This document shows, in pieces, positions 43,054 to 50,724 of a DNA stretch of 64,000 nucleotides (the first letter of the stretch is position 1; each line of letters opens with the position of its first letter). The notes below the pieces were generated by a model, which was not told the origin of the DNA, made no database searches, and saw only the letters and a program-made list of their open reading frames with translations. The position numbers were made by a program, and so were the translations under genes. The DNA comes from JALYRV01 sp040902895 (GTDB taxonomy: Bacteria > Acidobacteriota > Vicinamibacteria > Vicinamibacterales > SCN-69-37): the NCBI GenBank assembly GCA_040902895.1, contig JBBDWL010000047.1, positions 62,001 through 126,000 on the forward strand, in the 5' to 3' direction.

Positions 43054-43739
43054 GGGTAGGCGGCGCACTGCCGCTTCATCGGGCAGCGTGCGCAATCGGG
43101 CTTCCGGGCCGTGCACACCGTTGCGCCGAAATCCATCAGCGCCTGGTTGAAGTCATAGAAATGACGCTGCGGAAGCACCGCCCGCGACACGTCCCAGAGC
43201 TGCTTCTTCATCTGATGCGACTTCGGATCTCCGTCGGCGACGAACACGCGATAGAGCACGCGCGCCACGTTGGTGTCGAGAATCGCGGCCCGCTTGCGAA
43301 ATCCGAAACTCAGGACGGCGCCGAGCGTGTATTCGCCGATGCCCTTGAAGTTGCCGAGCGTTTCGGGATCGTCAGGGAGCTGCCCGCCGTACGACGCCAC
43401 CGTTTCGCGGGCGATGGCCTGCAGGCGCTTCGGGCGGATGTTGTAGCCAAGCGGCCGCCACGTGCGCCGCACATCGGCCGGCCGCGCCTCGGCAAGCGCC
43501 TCGAGCGTCGGATACTTGCCGAGCCACTCGTGATATTTGGGGAGCACGCGGTCGACCTGCGTCTGCTGCAGCATCATTTCCGACACGAGGATGTGATACG
43601 GGTCGCTCGTCTCCCGCCAGGGCAACGTGCGCCCGTGGCGACGGTACCAACCGAGAAGGGTTCGTCTGAATCGCTGACGGGCGTCTGCCGCCGGCACGGC
43701 GGGAGCGGGTCGTACGGCGGAAGTCGGTCGATTTACCAT
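43026..43739 (-). CDS. mutY: Adenine DNA glycosylase
   Basis: A 237-residue MutY. The catalytic glutamate is in SEMMLQQTQV, the catalytic aspartate in LDTNVARV, and the helix-hairpin-helix has GIGEYTLGAV. The Fe-S site C-x6-C-x2-C-x5-C is in CTARKPDCARCPMKRQC. It removes adenine opposite 8-oxoguanine. Usual MutY proteins are about 350 residues with a C-terminal Nudix-like domain; this one lacks it, while a separate Nudix gene overlaps its end. It is the reverse of the divergent adenosyltransferase gene. Confidence 0.93.
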   Translation of the reverse strand: MVNRPTSAVRPAPAVPAADARQRFRRTLLGWYRRHGRTLPWRETSDPYHILVSEMMLQQTQVDRVLPKYHEWLGKYPTLEALAEARPADVRRTWRPLGYNIRPKRLQAIARETVASYGGQLPDDPETLGNFKGIGEYTLGAVLSFGFRKRAAILDTNVARVLYRVFVADGDPKSHQMKKQLWDVSRAVLPQRHFYDFNQALMDFGATVCTARKPDCARCPMKRQCAAYPWPSSSPRQ

Positions 43740-43755
43740 TTACAATCTACGAGCG

Positions 43756-44304
43756 TTGACGATCTATACCAGGACCGGAGATGACGGCGAGACGTCGCTC
43801 TTCGACGGCACGCGCGTGTCGAAGGCTGACGCTCGGGTGGATACCTACGGCGACGTCGACGAGCTGCAGGCCTGGCTCGGCTTCGCGCGCTCGGCGTTCC
43901 CACAGCCGAAGGCCGGCGTGTCGGGCCGGATCGTCGAGATGCTCGAACAGATCCAACGCGATCTCTTCGCGCTCGGCGCGCAGCTTGCCGACCCACAGCA
44001 TCGCATTGCTGCCCGCGTAACGAAAGCGGGCCTTGCGGCAGACGATGTCGCACGGCTCGAAACGTGGATCGACGAGCTCGAAGCGGCGCTGCCTCCGCTG
44101 CGTCATTTCATCCTCGCCGGCGGCGCCACTGCCGGCGCCAGCCTGCATGTGGCGCGGGCCGTCTGCCGGCGGGCCGAGCGGCGCATGGTCGCGCTCGGCG
44201 CCGAGGCGCTGCTCATCACGTACATCAATCGCCTGTCGGACCTGCTCTTCGTGATGGCGCGCGCGGCCAACCACGACGCACGCGCGCCAGAGACCGAGTG
44301 GTGA
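43756..44304 (+). CDS. pduO: PduO-type cob(I)alamin adenosyltransferase
   Basis: A 182-residue protein. The N-terminal motif TRTGDDGETSLFDG and the segment VDELQAWLGFARS match the PduO/MMAB family, as does the C-terminal CRRAER segment. It transfers the adenosyl group from ATP to cob(I)alamin. The start is a TTG at 43756, and its stop overlaps hpnC by GTGA. B12-dependent enzymes are not seen in the window. Confidence 0.93.
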   Translation: MTIYTRTGDDGETSLFDGTRVSKADARVDTYGDVDELQAWLGFARSAFPQPKAGVSGRIVEMLEQIQRDLFALGAQLADPQHRIAARVTKAGLAADDVARLETWIDELEAALPPLRHFILAGGATAGASLHVARAVCRRAERRMVALGAEALLITYINRLSDLLFVMARAANHDARAPETEW

Positions 44305-45215
44305 CCGGGGATCCGTACGACGTCTGTCTGGAGATCGCTCGCGCCCACTACGAAAACTTTCCGGTGGCCTCGTCTCTGATGCCCCGCGACATGCGGCCGC
44401 ACGTCGCCGCAGTGTATGCCTTCGCGCGCAAGGCCGACGATTTCGCCGACGAGGAAAACCTGGCGGCGGATTATCGCCACCTGCTGCTCACCGACTGGGA
44501 ACATCGCCTGCGGGTCGCAGCAGCTGGATCGGCCGAGCGGGATGGCTCCGATGACTCGGCGATCTTCGCGGCGCTGGAGCAGACGATCGCGGCCTTCAAT
44601 CTGCCGCTCAATCTGTTCACCGATCTGTTGAGCGCGTTTCACCAGGACGTCGACGTCAAGCGCTATGCGACATGGGCTGATCTGCTCGATTACTGCCGCC
44701 GCTCGGCAAATCCGGTCGGCCGTCTCGTGCTGCGAATCAGCGGGCGCGACGCCGCGGCGCATGATGCGTCGTCCGACGCCCTCTGCACGGCACTGCAGCT
44801 GACGAATTTCTGGCAGGATCTCGAGCGCGACTGGCAGAAGGGCCGGCTCTATCTGCCGGCGGATGTCATGACCGCGCACGGCGCTGATGAAGGCCATGTC
44901 GCGTCGCGGACGATGACGGCGCCGCTTCGCGCGGCACTCGCCGATGCGGCGGAACGCACGCGCACCCTGTTCGAGTGGGGACGATTCGTCTGCGAGAACG
45001 TCAGCGGCCGGCTCGGACTCGAGCTGCGCGCGACATGGCTGGGCGGCACGCGCGTTCTCGACCGCCTCGAGCATGCGGGCTTCGATGTCTTCCGCGCGCG
45101 CCCGTCGCTGGGCTGGCGCGACATGCCGCCGCTGGCCGCGCGGCTCGCCTGGTGGAGCGCGCGAGCGACGAGCCGGAGCGGGGTATTGGGGCCCCCGCCG
45201 ACAAACCAAAAATGA
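44301..45215 (+). CDS. hpnC: Squalene synthase HpnC
   Basis: A 304-residue trans-isoprenyl diphosphate synthase-like protein. The first aspartate motif is in RKADDFADE and the second in QDLERDWQKGR. With hpnD and hpnE it makes squalene from farnesyl diphosphate by a three-step route. The GTG at 44301 overlaps the adenosyltransferase stop. The C-terminal residues come from a partial copy of a dispersed repeat (45161-45200). Order hpnC-hpnD-hpnE with ATGA overlaps is typical. Confidence 0.93.
   Translation: MTGDPYDVCLEIARAHYENFPVASSLMPRDMRPHVAAVYAFARKADDFADEENLAADYRHLLLTDWEHRLRVAAAGSAERDGSDDSAIFAALEQTIAAFNLPLNLFTDLLSAFHQDVDVKRYATWADLLDYCRRSANPVGRLVLRISGRDAAAHDASSDALCTALQLTNFWQDLERDWQKGRLYLPADVMTAHGADEGHVASRTMTAPLRAALADAAERTRTLFEWGRFVCENVSGRLGLELRATWLGGTRVLDRLEHAGFDVFRARPSLGWRDMPPLAARLAWWSARATSRSGVLGPPPTNQK
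45161..45200 (+). repeat. Partial copy of the 69-bp in-frame repeat
   Basis: The run GGAGCGGGGTATTGGGGCCC resembles the repeat at 48577-48645 and 56493-56561. It encodes the tail of HpnC, up to the start of HpnD. Confidence 0.5.
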
Positions 45216-46081
45216 GCCGCGACACCAGCTTCTATTACTCGTTTCTGGTGCTGCCGCCGCCGCAGCGGCGCGCGATCATCGCCGTCTGGGATTTCTGCCG
45301 TGTGGTGGACGATGCGGTGGATACGCAGCCGGACGAGGCCCGGGCGCGCGCCGAGCTCGCGACATGGAAGCGGGAGCTCGACGCCGTCTATGGCGCCAGC
45401 CCCTCGACTGCGCTCGGGGCTGCTGCGCCTCAGACCGAGCAGGGACGCGCCCTCCAGCGATGGGTGACGGCCTTTTCCCTCTCCCGAAAAAACTTCGACG
45501 CGTTGATGGAAGGCGTCGAGATGGATCTACAGCCGCGCCGCTACAGCACCCTCGCCGATCTGCGCGAGTACGCCGAGCGCGTCGCGTCGGCCGTGGGATT
45601 GATCTGTCTGGAGATCTTCGGCGTGCGCGACGGATCGGCGGATCCGTACGCGCGCGAGCTCGGGATTGCGCTGCAGCTGACGAACATCCTGCGCGACGTG
45701 CCGGCCGATCTCGCCGCGGGCCGCATTTATCTGCTGCGTGAGGATCAGGAGGCGACAGGCTGCACCGACGACATGCTGCGCGCGGCCGTGGCGGCGCGAG
45801 GCGTCACCGACGAGCGCGTGCGCGCGCTGCTGGCGCGGCATGGCCGGCGCGCCCGCGACGCGTTCGCGCGCGCGGCGGAGGCCTTTCCGGCGCCGGCGGC
45901 GCGCAAGCTGGTCGCGGCCGAGATCATGAACGCCGTGTATCGGCGCCTGCTCGACAAAATCGAACGCCGCCGCTTCGACGTGTTCTCCGGGCGCGTAACC
46001 GTGCCGCGTCCCGAGCGCGCGCGCGTGGCGCTGGGCGTGTATCTCCGCACGCTGGCCGGCCTGCATCGGCCGCGCAAATGA
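45212..46081 (+). CDS. hpnD: Squalene synthase HpnD
   Basis: A 289-residue enzyme. The first aspartate motif is in CRVVDDAVD, the second in NILRDVPADLAAGRIY. It makes presqualene diphosphate from two farnesyl diphosphates. The ATG at 45212 overlaps the hpnC stop and the end overlaps hpnE (ATGA). The second motif is longer than in HpnC, as usual in this family. Confidence 0.94.
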   Translation: MSRDTSFYYSFLVLPPPQRRAIIAVWDFCRVVDDAVDTQPDEARARAELATWKRELDAVYGASPSTALGAAAPQTEQGRALQRWVTAFSLSRKNFDALMEGVEMDLQPRRYSTLADLREYAERVASAVGLICLEIFGVRDGSADPYARELGIALQLTNILRDVPADLAAGRIYLLREDQEATGCTDDMLRAAVAARGVTDERVRALLARHGRRARDAFARAAEAFPAPAARKLVAAEIMNAVYRRLLDKIERRRFDVFSGRVTVPRPERARVALGVYLRTLAGLHRPRK

Positions 46082-47415
46082 TGCGTGATGCCGTTGTCGT
46101 CGGAGGCGGATTCGCCGGCCTTGCCGCGGCCGTCGCGCTGACGAAGGCAGGCCGGCGTGTGCTGCTGATCGAAGCGCGGGGGCGTCTCGGCGGCCGCGCG
46201 ACGACGCTGGTCGATCGCATCACGGGTGAGCCGGTCGACAACGGGCAGCATGTGCTGTTCGGCTGTTATCGCGAGACGCTCGCGCTTCTCGAGGATCTAG
46301 GTCAACGCGACGGCGTGTACGTGCAGCCCGCGCTGCACGTGCCGTTCATCGGGCCCGACGGTGTGCGCCGCGATCTGCGCTGCGCCAATCTGCCCGCGCC
46401 GTTCAACCTGGCGACCGGTCTGATGCGCTGGACCGCGCTCGACATGCGAGACCGCCTCCGCGCGGGACGGATTTTTCTGTCGCTGATGCGTGGCGGCTCG
46501 CCGCGCGAGGACGAAACCGTCACGGCCTGGCTCGTCCGCATGGGACAGACGCGCCGGCTGCGCGGCTGGCTGTGGGAGCCGCTGGCCATCGCGGCGCTCA
46601 ACGAATCGCCCGACGTCGCGTCGGCAAACATGTTCGCACCCGTTCTGCGCGAGCTGTTCGGCGGGGATCGGCGCGCGGCCAGCCTCGTGCTGCCGGTTCG
46701 GCCGCTCAGCGAGCTCTACGCGATTCCCGCGGCCAGGTATCTGGAGTCGCGAGGCGGCGTCGTGCGGTTGGGCCGCCCGGCCCGCATCTCGCGCGATGAC
46801 GCAGGCTTCGTCGTGCGCGCCGGCGACGAGCGCTGGCCGACCCATTCAATCGTCGCGGCCGTGCCGTGGCATTCACTGGCCACTCTGTTCGAGGGCGGCA
46901 TGCCATCGGAGCTTCAATCCATCGCCTGTGCCGCCGCCGCCATGAAGCCCGTGCCAATCGTGACTGTGAATCTCTGGTACGACCGGCCGGTCTTCGAGCC
47001 GCGCGACCTGCCCTTCCGCGGTCTGGTCGGCCGCACGGCGCAGTGGGTGTTCGATCGGCGCATCACCGGCGAGAGCGCATCGCACGTGTCGGTGATCACC
47101 AGCGCAGCGGCGCGTCTCTCGGAGCAGAGCGACGCCGCGATCATCGAGCTCATCACCAGAGATCTTTCCGAATCGCTGCCTCTCGCCGCGGCCGCCACGG
47201 TCAACCGGGCCACAGTCGTCCGTGAAAAGCAGGCGACGTTCTCGGTGCGGCCCGGTTCTCCCGTTCGTCCAGCGGAGCGCACGCCGCTGGCAGGCTTCTT
47301 TCTCGCGGGCGACTGGCTTGCAACCGGATTGCCGGGGACAATAGAAGGAGCCGTGCGCAGCGGAAACCGAGCTGCCTCCCAATGCGATCCATCGTCATCC
47401 ACTACAACGAGATAG
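46078..47415 (+). CDS. hpnE: Hydroxysqualene dehydroxylase HpnE
   Basis: A 445-residue FAD enzyme of the amine-oxidase fold. The FAD site is VGGGFAGLAAAVALTKAGRRVLLIE. It reduces hydroxysqualene to squalene, the last step of this route. It overlaps thiI by 34 bases. The hopanoid cyclase gene (shc) is not in the window, so the use of the squalene cannot be checked here. Confidence 0.94.
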   Translation: MMRDAVVVGGGFAGLAAAVALTKAGRRVLLIEARGRLGGRATTLVDRITGEPVDNGQHVLFGCYRETLALLEDLGQRDGVYVQPALHVPFIGPDGVRRDLRCANLPAPFNLATGLMRWTALDMRDRLRAGRIFLSLMRGGSPREDETVTAWLVRMGQTRRLRGWLWEPLAIAALNESPDVASANMFAPVLRELFGGDRRAASLVLPVRPLSELYAIPAARYLESRGGVVRLGRPARISRDDAGFVVRAGDERWPTHSIVAAVPWHSLATLFEGGMPSELQSIACAAAAMKPVPIVTVNLWYDRPVFEPRDLPFRGLVGRTAQWVFDRRITGESASHVSVITSAAARLSEQSDAAIIELITRDLSESLPLAAAATVNRATVVREKQATFSVRPGSPVRPAERTPLAGFFLAGDWLATGLPGTIEGAVRSGNRAASQCDPSSSTTTR

Positions 47416-48656
47416 CGCTGAAGGGGCGCAACCGGCCCTATTTCATGTCGCGGCTCGTGAGGAACATCCGGCAGGCGACGGCCGATGCGGGCGTGTCGTT
47501 CGTGCGCGTGCTGAACGGCCGCTTCGAGGTCGAGCTTGCCCCTGACGCCGATCTCGATGTGGTGCGCGATCGACTCTCACGCGTGTTCGGCATCGGCAAC
47601 TTTGCGCGCGCGGGCCGTTCCGGCGTCGACCTCGAGCAGCTCGGGCGCGACATCATCGACGGCCTGAATCTCCCGGGCGGACGCGAGCCGGCATCGTTCA
47701 GGATCGCCGCGCGCCGCGCCGACAAGCGTCATGGCATGACGTCGATGGACATCGAGCGCACGCTCGGCGCCATGGTGCAGGCCGCGAAAGGATGGAAGGT
47801 CGATCTCGGCAATCCCGAGATGACGATTCGCGTCGAGATGCTCGGCACCGAAACCTTCTATTCGTTCGGCAACGAACAGGGCGCCGGCGGCCTGCCAACC
47901 GGCGTCAGCGGGCGCGTCGCCTGTCTGCTGTCGGGCGGCATCGACTCGCCGGTGGCGGCCTGGCGGATGATGCGCCGCGGCTGCCGCGCGTACTTCATCC
48001 ACTTCCACAGCTATCCCGTGCTCTCGCGCGCATCGCAGGAAAAGGCGAGCGAGCTCGCGCGGCTGCTGACGACATGGCAGCTGCACTCGCGGCTGTATCT
48101 CGTGCCGTTCGCCGACATTCAACAGAAAGCGCTGATGACCGTCGATCCGGCGCTGCGCGTCGTGATTTATCGCCGGCTGATGTTCCGCATCGCCGAGCAG
48201 ATCGCGCGTCGCGTGCGCGCGCAGGCGCTGGTTACGGGCGAAGTCGTCGGACAAGTGGCATCGCAGACGCTCGAGAACATGACCGTCATCGATGCGGCCG
48301 CCAGCCTGCCGGTGCTGCGGCCGCTCATCGGCATGGACAAAGACGAGATCGTCGAAGCGGCGAAGACACTGGGCACGTATCCGATTTCGATCATTCCGGA
48401 TCAGGACTGCTGCACGCTGTTCACGCCGAAACATCCCGCGACGAGCACGTCGATCGAACAGATCGAACAGGCCGAACGCGGTCTCGACGCTGACGCGCTC
48501 GTCGAAGCCGCCATCGCGGCTGCCGCCGTCGAGGACTTCAAGTTCCCGATGATAGGATTGAGGACACGCGAGAGCGAGGGAGCGGAGCGGGGCAATGGGG
48601 CCCCGCGAGCGACCGAGCCAGGCGGGGTGCAGGGGCCCCCGCCGGAGAAAACATGA
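47382..48656 (+). CDS. thiI: tRNA 4-thiouridine synthase
   Basis: A 424-residue ThiI. The N-terminal THUMP region is followed by a PP-loop ATP site SGGIDSPVA (about 178-186). It makes 4-thiouridine in tRNA and can donate sulfur to thiamine. The rhodanese-like C-terminal domain of E. coli ThiI is absent, as in many short forms. The final 25 residues are coded by the 69-bp repeat at 48577-48645 (GAERGNGAPRATEPGG), so the native C-terminus was changed. Start overlaps hpnE, stop overlaps the aldolase. Confidence 0.9.
   Translation: MRSIVIHYNEIALKGRNRPYFMSRLVRNIRQATADAGVSFVRVLNGRFEVELAPDADLDVVRDRLSRVFGIGNFARAGRSGVDLEQLGRDIIDGLNLPGGREPASFRIAARRADKRHGMTSMDIERTLGAMVQAAKGWKVDLGNPEMTIRVEMLGTETFYSFGNEQGAGGLPTGVSGRVACLLSGGIDSPVAAWRMMRRGCRAYFIHFHSYPVLSRASQEKASELARLLTTWQLHSRLYLVPFADIQQKALMTVDPALRVVIYRRLMFRIAEQIARRVRAQALVTGEVVGQVASQTLENMTVIDAAASLPVLRPLIGMDKDEIVEAAKTLGTYPISIIPDQDCCTLFTPKHPATSTSIEQIEQAERGLDADALVEAAIAAAAVEDFKFPMIGLRTRESEGAERGNGAPRATEPGGVQGPPPEKT
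48577..48645 (+). repeat. 69-bp in-frame repeat, copy at the thiI end
   Basis: It matches 56493-56561 at 64 of 69 positions. It is read as GAERGNGAPRATEPGGVQG-type residues at the end of ThiI, in the same reading frame as the other copy. Confidence 0.8.
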
Positions 48657-49636
48657 AGCTCCCACCAGGAAAACTCGCGGGTATGAAGGCCGTCTCGAAC
48701 GATCGCGGCGTGATTGCCGCGGCGGCGATGGATCAGCGCGGCTCGCTGCAGAAGGCGCTTGCGAAAGAAAAGGGGGGCGACGTCTCAGACGCGATGATGG
48801 AGGAGTTCAAGTCCATCGTCACCGAAGTGCTGACGCCGCATGCGAGCGCGATTCTTCTCGATCCCGAGTGGGGCCTGCCGGCGTCGAAGCGCCGCGCGAC
48901 GAACGCCGGGCTGCTCCTGGCCTATGAGAAGACTGGGTACGACAAGACCGGCCCCGGCCGCCTGCCGGATCTGCTCGACGAGTGGTCGGTGCGGCGCATC
49001 AAGGAAGCGGGCGCCGACTGCATCAAGATTCTTCTCTACTACACGCCGTTCGATCCGACAGAGGTCAACGACAAAAAGCACGCATGGGTCGAGCGCATCG
49101 GCGACGAGTGCCGCGCCAACGATATTCCGTTCTTTCTGGAGTTCGTCGGCTACGAGGAAGGCGCCGATGAAAAGGGGATCGACTACGCGAAGAAGAAGCC
49201 GGAGATCGTCACGAAGAGCATGCAGGAGTTTTCGAAAGACCGCTACGGCGTGGACGTGATGAAAGTCGAAGTGCCGGTGAACATGCAGTTCGTCGAAGGC
49301 GCGAAATGCGGGAAGGGCCAGAGCGCCTATTCACGCACCGAGGCCGTGACGTTCTTTCAGGAATCAGCGAAGGCCGCGACGAAGCCCTTCATCTATCTGT
49401 CGGCCGGCGTCAGCAACGCGGAGTTCACAGAGACGCTTGCGCTGGCGGCGGAAGCCGGAACGAACTTTTCCGGGGTCTTGTGCGGACGGGCGACGTGGAA
49501 AGACGGCATCCCGGTGTACGGCAAGCAAGGCGCGGCGGCCTTCCGCGCCTGGCTCGAAGATCAGGGCGTCAAGAACATTGAGAATGTGAACGCCGCCCTG
49601 AAGGCCGCGAAGCCCTGGACGGCGTTCTATTCTTAA
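48653..49636 (+). CDS. lacD: Class I tagatose-1,6-bisphosphate aldolase (LacD-like)
   Basis: A 327-residue TIM-barrel aldolase. The Schiff-base lysine is in DVMKVEVPVN and the family segment AMDQRGSL is near the N-terminus. It splits tagatose (and often fructose) 1,6-bisphosphate into two trioses. The ATG at 48653 overlaps the thiI stop. No tagatose pathway genes adjoin it, so a general aldolase role is possible. The end overlaps a convergent gene by 4 bases. Confidence 0.9.
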   Translation: MKLPPGKLAGMKAVSNDRGVIAAAAMDQRGSLQKALAKEKGGDVSDAMMEEFKSIVTEVLTPHASAILLDPEWGLPASKRRATNAGLLLAYEKTGYDKTGPGRLPDLLDEWSVRRIKEAGADCIKILLYYTPFDPTEVNDKKHAWVERIGDECRANDIPFFLEFVGYEEGADEKGIDYAKKKPEIVTKSMQEFSKDRYGVDVMKVEVPVNMQFVEGAKCGKGQSAYSRTEAVTFFQESAKAATKPFIYLSAGVSNAEFTETLALAAEAGTNFSGVLCGRATWKDGIPVYGKQGAAAFRAWLEDQGVKNIENVNAALKAAKPWTAFYS

Positions 49637-50097
49637 TCCCTTTTCAGGATCTCGGTCCCGCTGACGTTGCCGAAGCAGGACGTGCCCGTGTACGGCACGC
49701 GCACCTGATTCGTCTCGATCACGGCCGTGCCGTTGAGCGAGATGTTGCACGACACGCCGGCCGACGTTGCCGTCGCGGCGACCAGGAACTGAATGTTGTT
49801 GCCGGTCTGCATGCCCGAGGCCGTGCCCACGACCTGCAGCGTGTTGTTCTGGCACGACGCGCTGAAGTTGCCGCGGGCGCTGGTAGCGGTCTTCTCCGTG
49901 ACCGACCACGCGAAGTTCGTGCACGAGTCGGCAGACGGAATCGACGTGATGGACCGGTAGGTGCCGCCGAGCGCCGACACCGACAGCTCGGAGCCCGACG
50001 GACCGGTCAGCGACTGTGACTTGCGGGTGAACTCGATGCAGCCCGCAGACACCGCGGCAACCGCCGCAAAGACAGCAAGAGACACGTAGCGCTTCAT
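49633..50097 (-). CDS. Predicted lipoprotein of unknown function
   Basis: A 154-residue secreted protein. A signal peptide with lipobox SAGC (residues 18-21) is followed by a Ser/Thr/Gly-rich beta-type domain with several cysteines that could form disulfides. I recognise no family. It overlaps the aldolase end by 4 bases (convergent). The ATG at 50097 is the first with a clear signal peptide. Confidence 0.75.
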   Translation of the reverse strand: MKRYVSLAVFAAVAAVSAGCIEFTRKSQSLTGPSGSELSVSALGGTYRSITSIPSADSCTNFAWSVTEKTATSARGNFSASCQNNTLQVVGTASGMQTGNNIQFLVAATATSAGVSCNISLNGTAVIETNQVRVPYTGTSCFGNVSGTEILKRD

Positions 50098-50148
50098 AAC
50101 CTTTAATTCTTCCTGGGGGAGCCTTGCCGGGGGGAAGACCAAGAATAG

Positions 50149-50154
50149 CATAAT
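50149..50154 (+). promoter_or_regulatory. -10-like CATAAT for def, leaderless
   Basis: CATAAT is followed by six bases and the ATG at 50161. No Shine-Dalgarno is present. Confidence 0.4.
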
Positions 50155-50160
50155 CGGCTC

Positions 50161-50724
50161 ATGGCAATCCGCAAGGTCGCCCGCATGGGGCATCCCGTCC
50201 TCAGAGAGATGACCCGGCCCCTGGCAGAGGCCGATGTCCGCACGCCTGAAATGCAGCGGCTGATCGACGACATGTTCGAGACGATGGCCGAATACCAGGG
50301 TATCGGCCTGGCCGGGCCACAGGTTTACGAGGGCGTGCGCCTGTTCGTGGCGGGCACCGAAGGGGACCTGCCGATCGGCGACATGGCGGATGATCGGCCG
50401 ATGCCGCGATTCGCCCTGATCAATCCTGAAATCACTGTGGTGGGCCGCACCGTTGAGATGGACTGGGAGGGCTGCCTGAGCATTCCCGACATCCGCGGGC
50501 AGGTGCCGCGCCCGCGCGACATCTCCGTCCGCGCGTTCGACCGCGAGGGCCGGCGCGTCGAGTTCAATGCCTCAGGATTTCCCGCGCGGGTCATTCAGCA
50601 CGAGACCGATCATCTCGACGGCGTGCTGTTCTTCGATCGGATGCGCTCGTTCGAGACGCTCACTTTTCTCGAGGAGTATCAGCGCTACTGGACGGACCGG
50701 CGCGAGGACGAGGACGAAGCGTGA
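50161..50724 (+). CDS. def: Peptide deformylase
   Basis: A 187-residue Def. The three motifs are GIGLAGPQV, EGCLSIPD (metal cysteine) and QHETDHLDG (HExDH metal site). It removes the formyl group from new proteins. The 3' end overlaps the convergent acylase gene by 65 bases. The ATG at 50161 may belong to a leaderless mRNA. Confidence 0.95.
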   Translation: MAIRKVARMGHPVLREMTRPLAEADVRTPEMQRLIDDMFETMAEYQGIGLAGPQVYEGVRLFVAGTEGDLPIGDMADDRPMPRFALINPEITVVGRTVEMDWEGCLSIPDIRGQVPRPRDISVRAFDREGRRVEFNASGFPARVIQHETDHLDGVLFFDRMRSFETLTFLEEYQRYWTDRREDEDEA

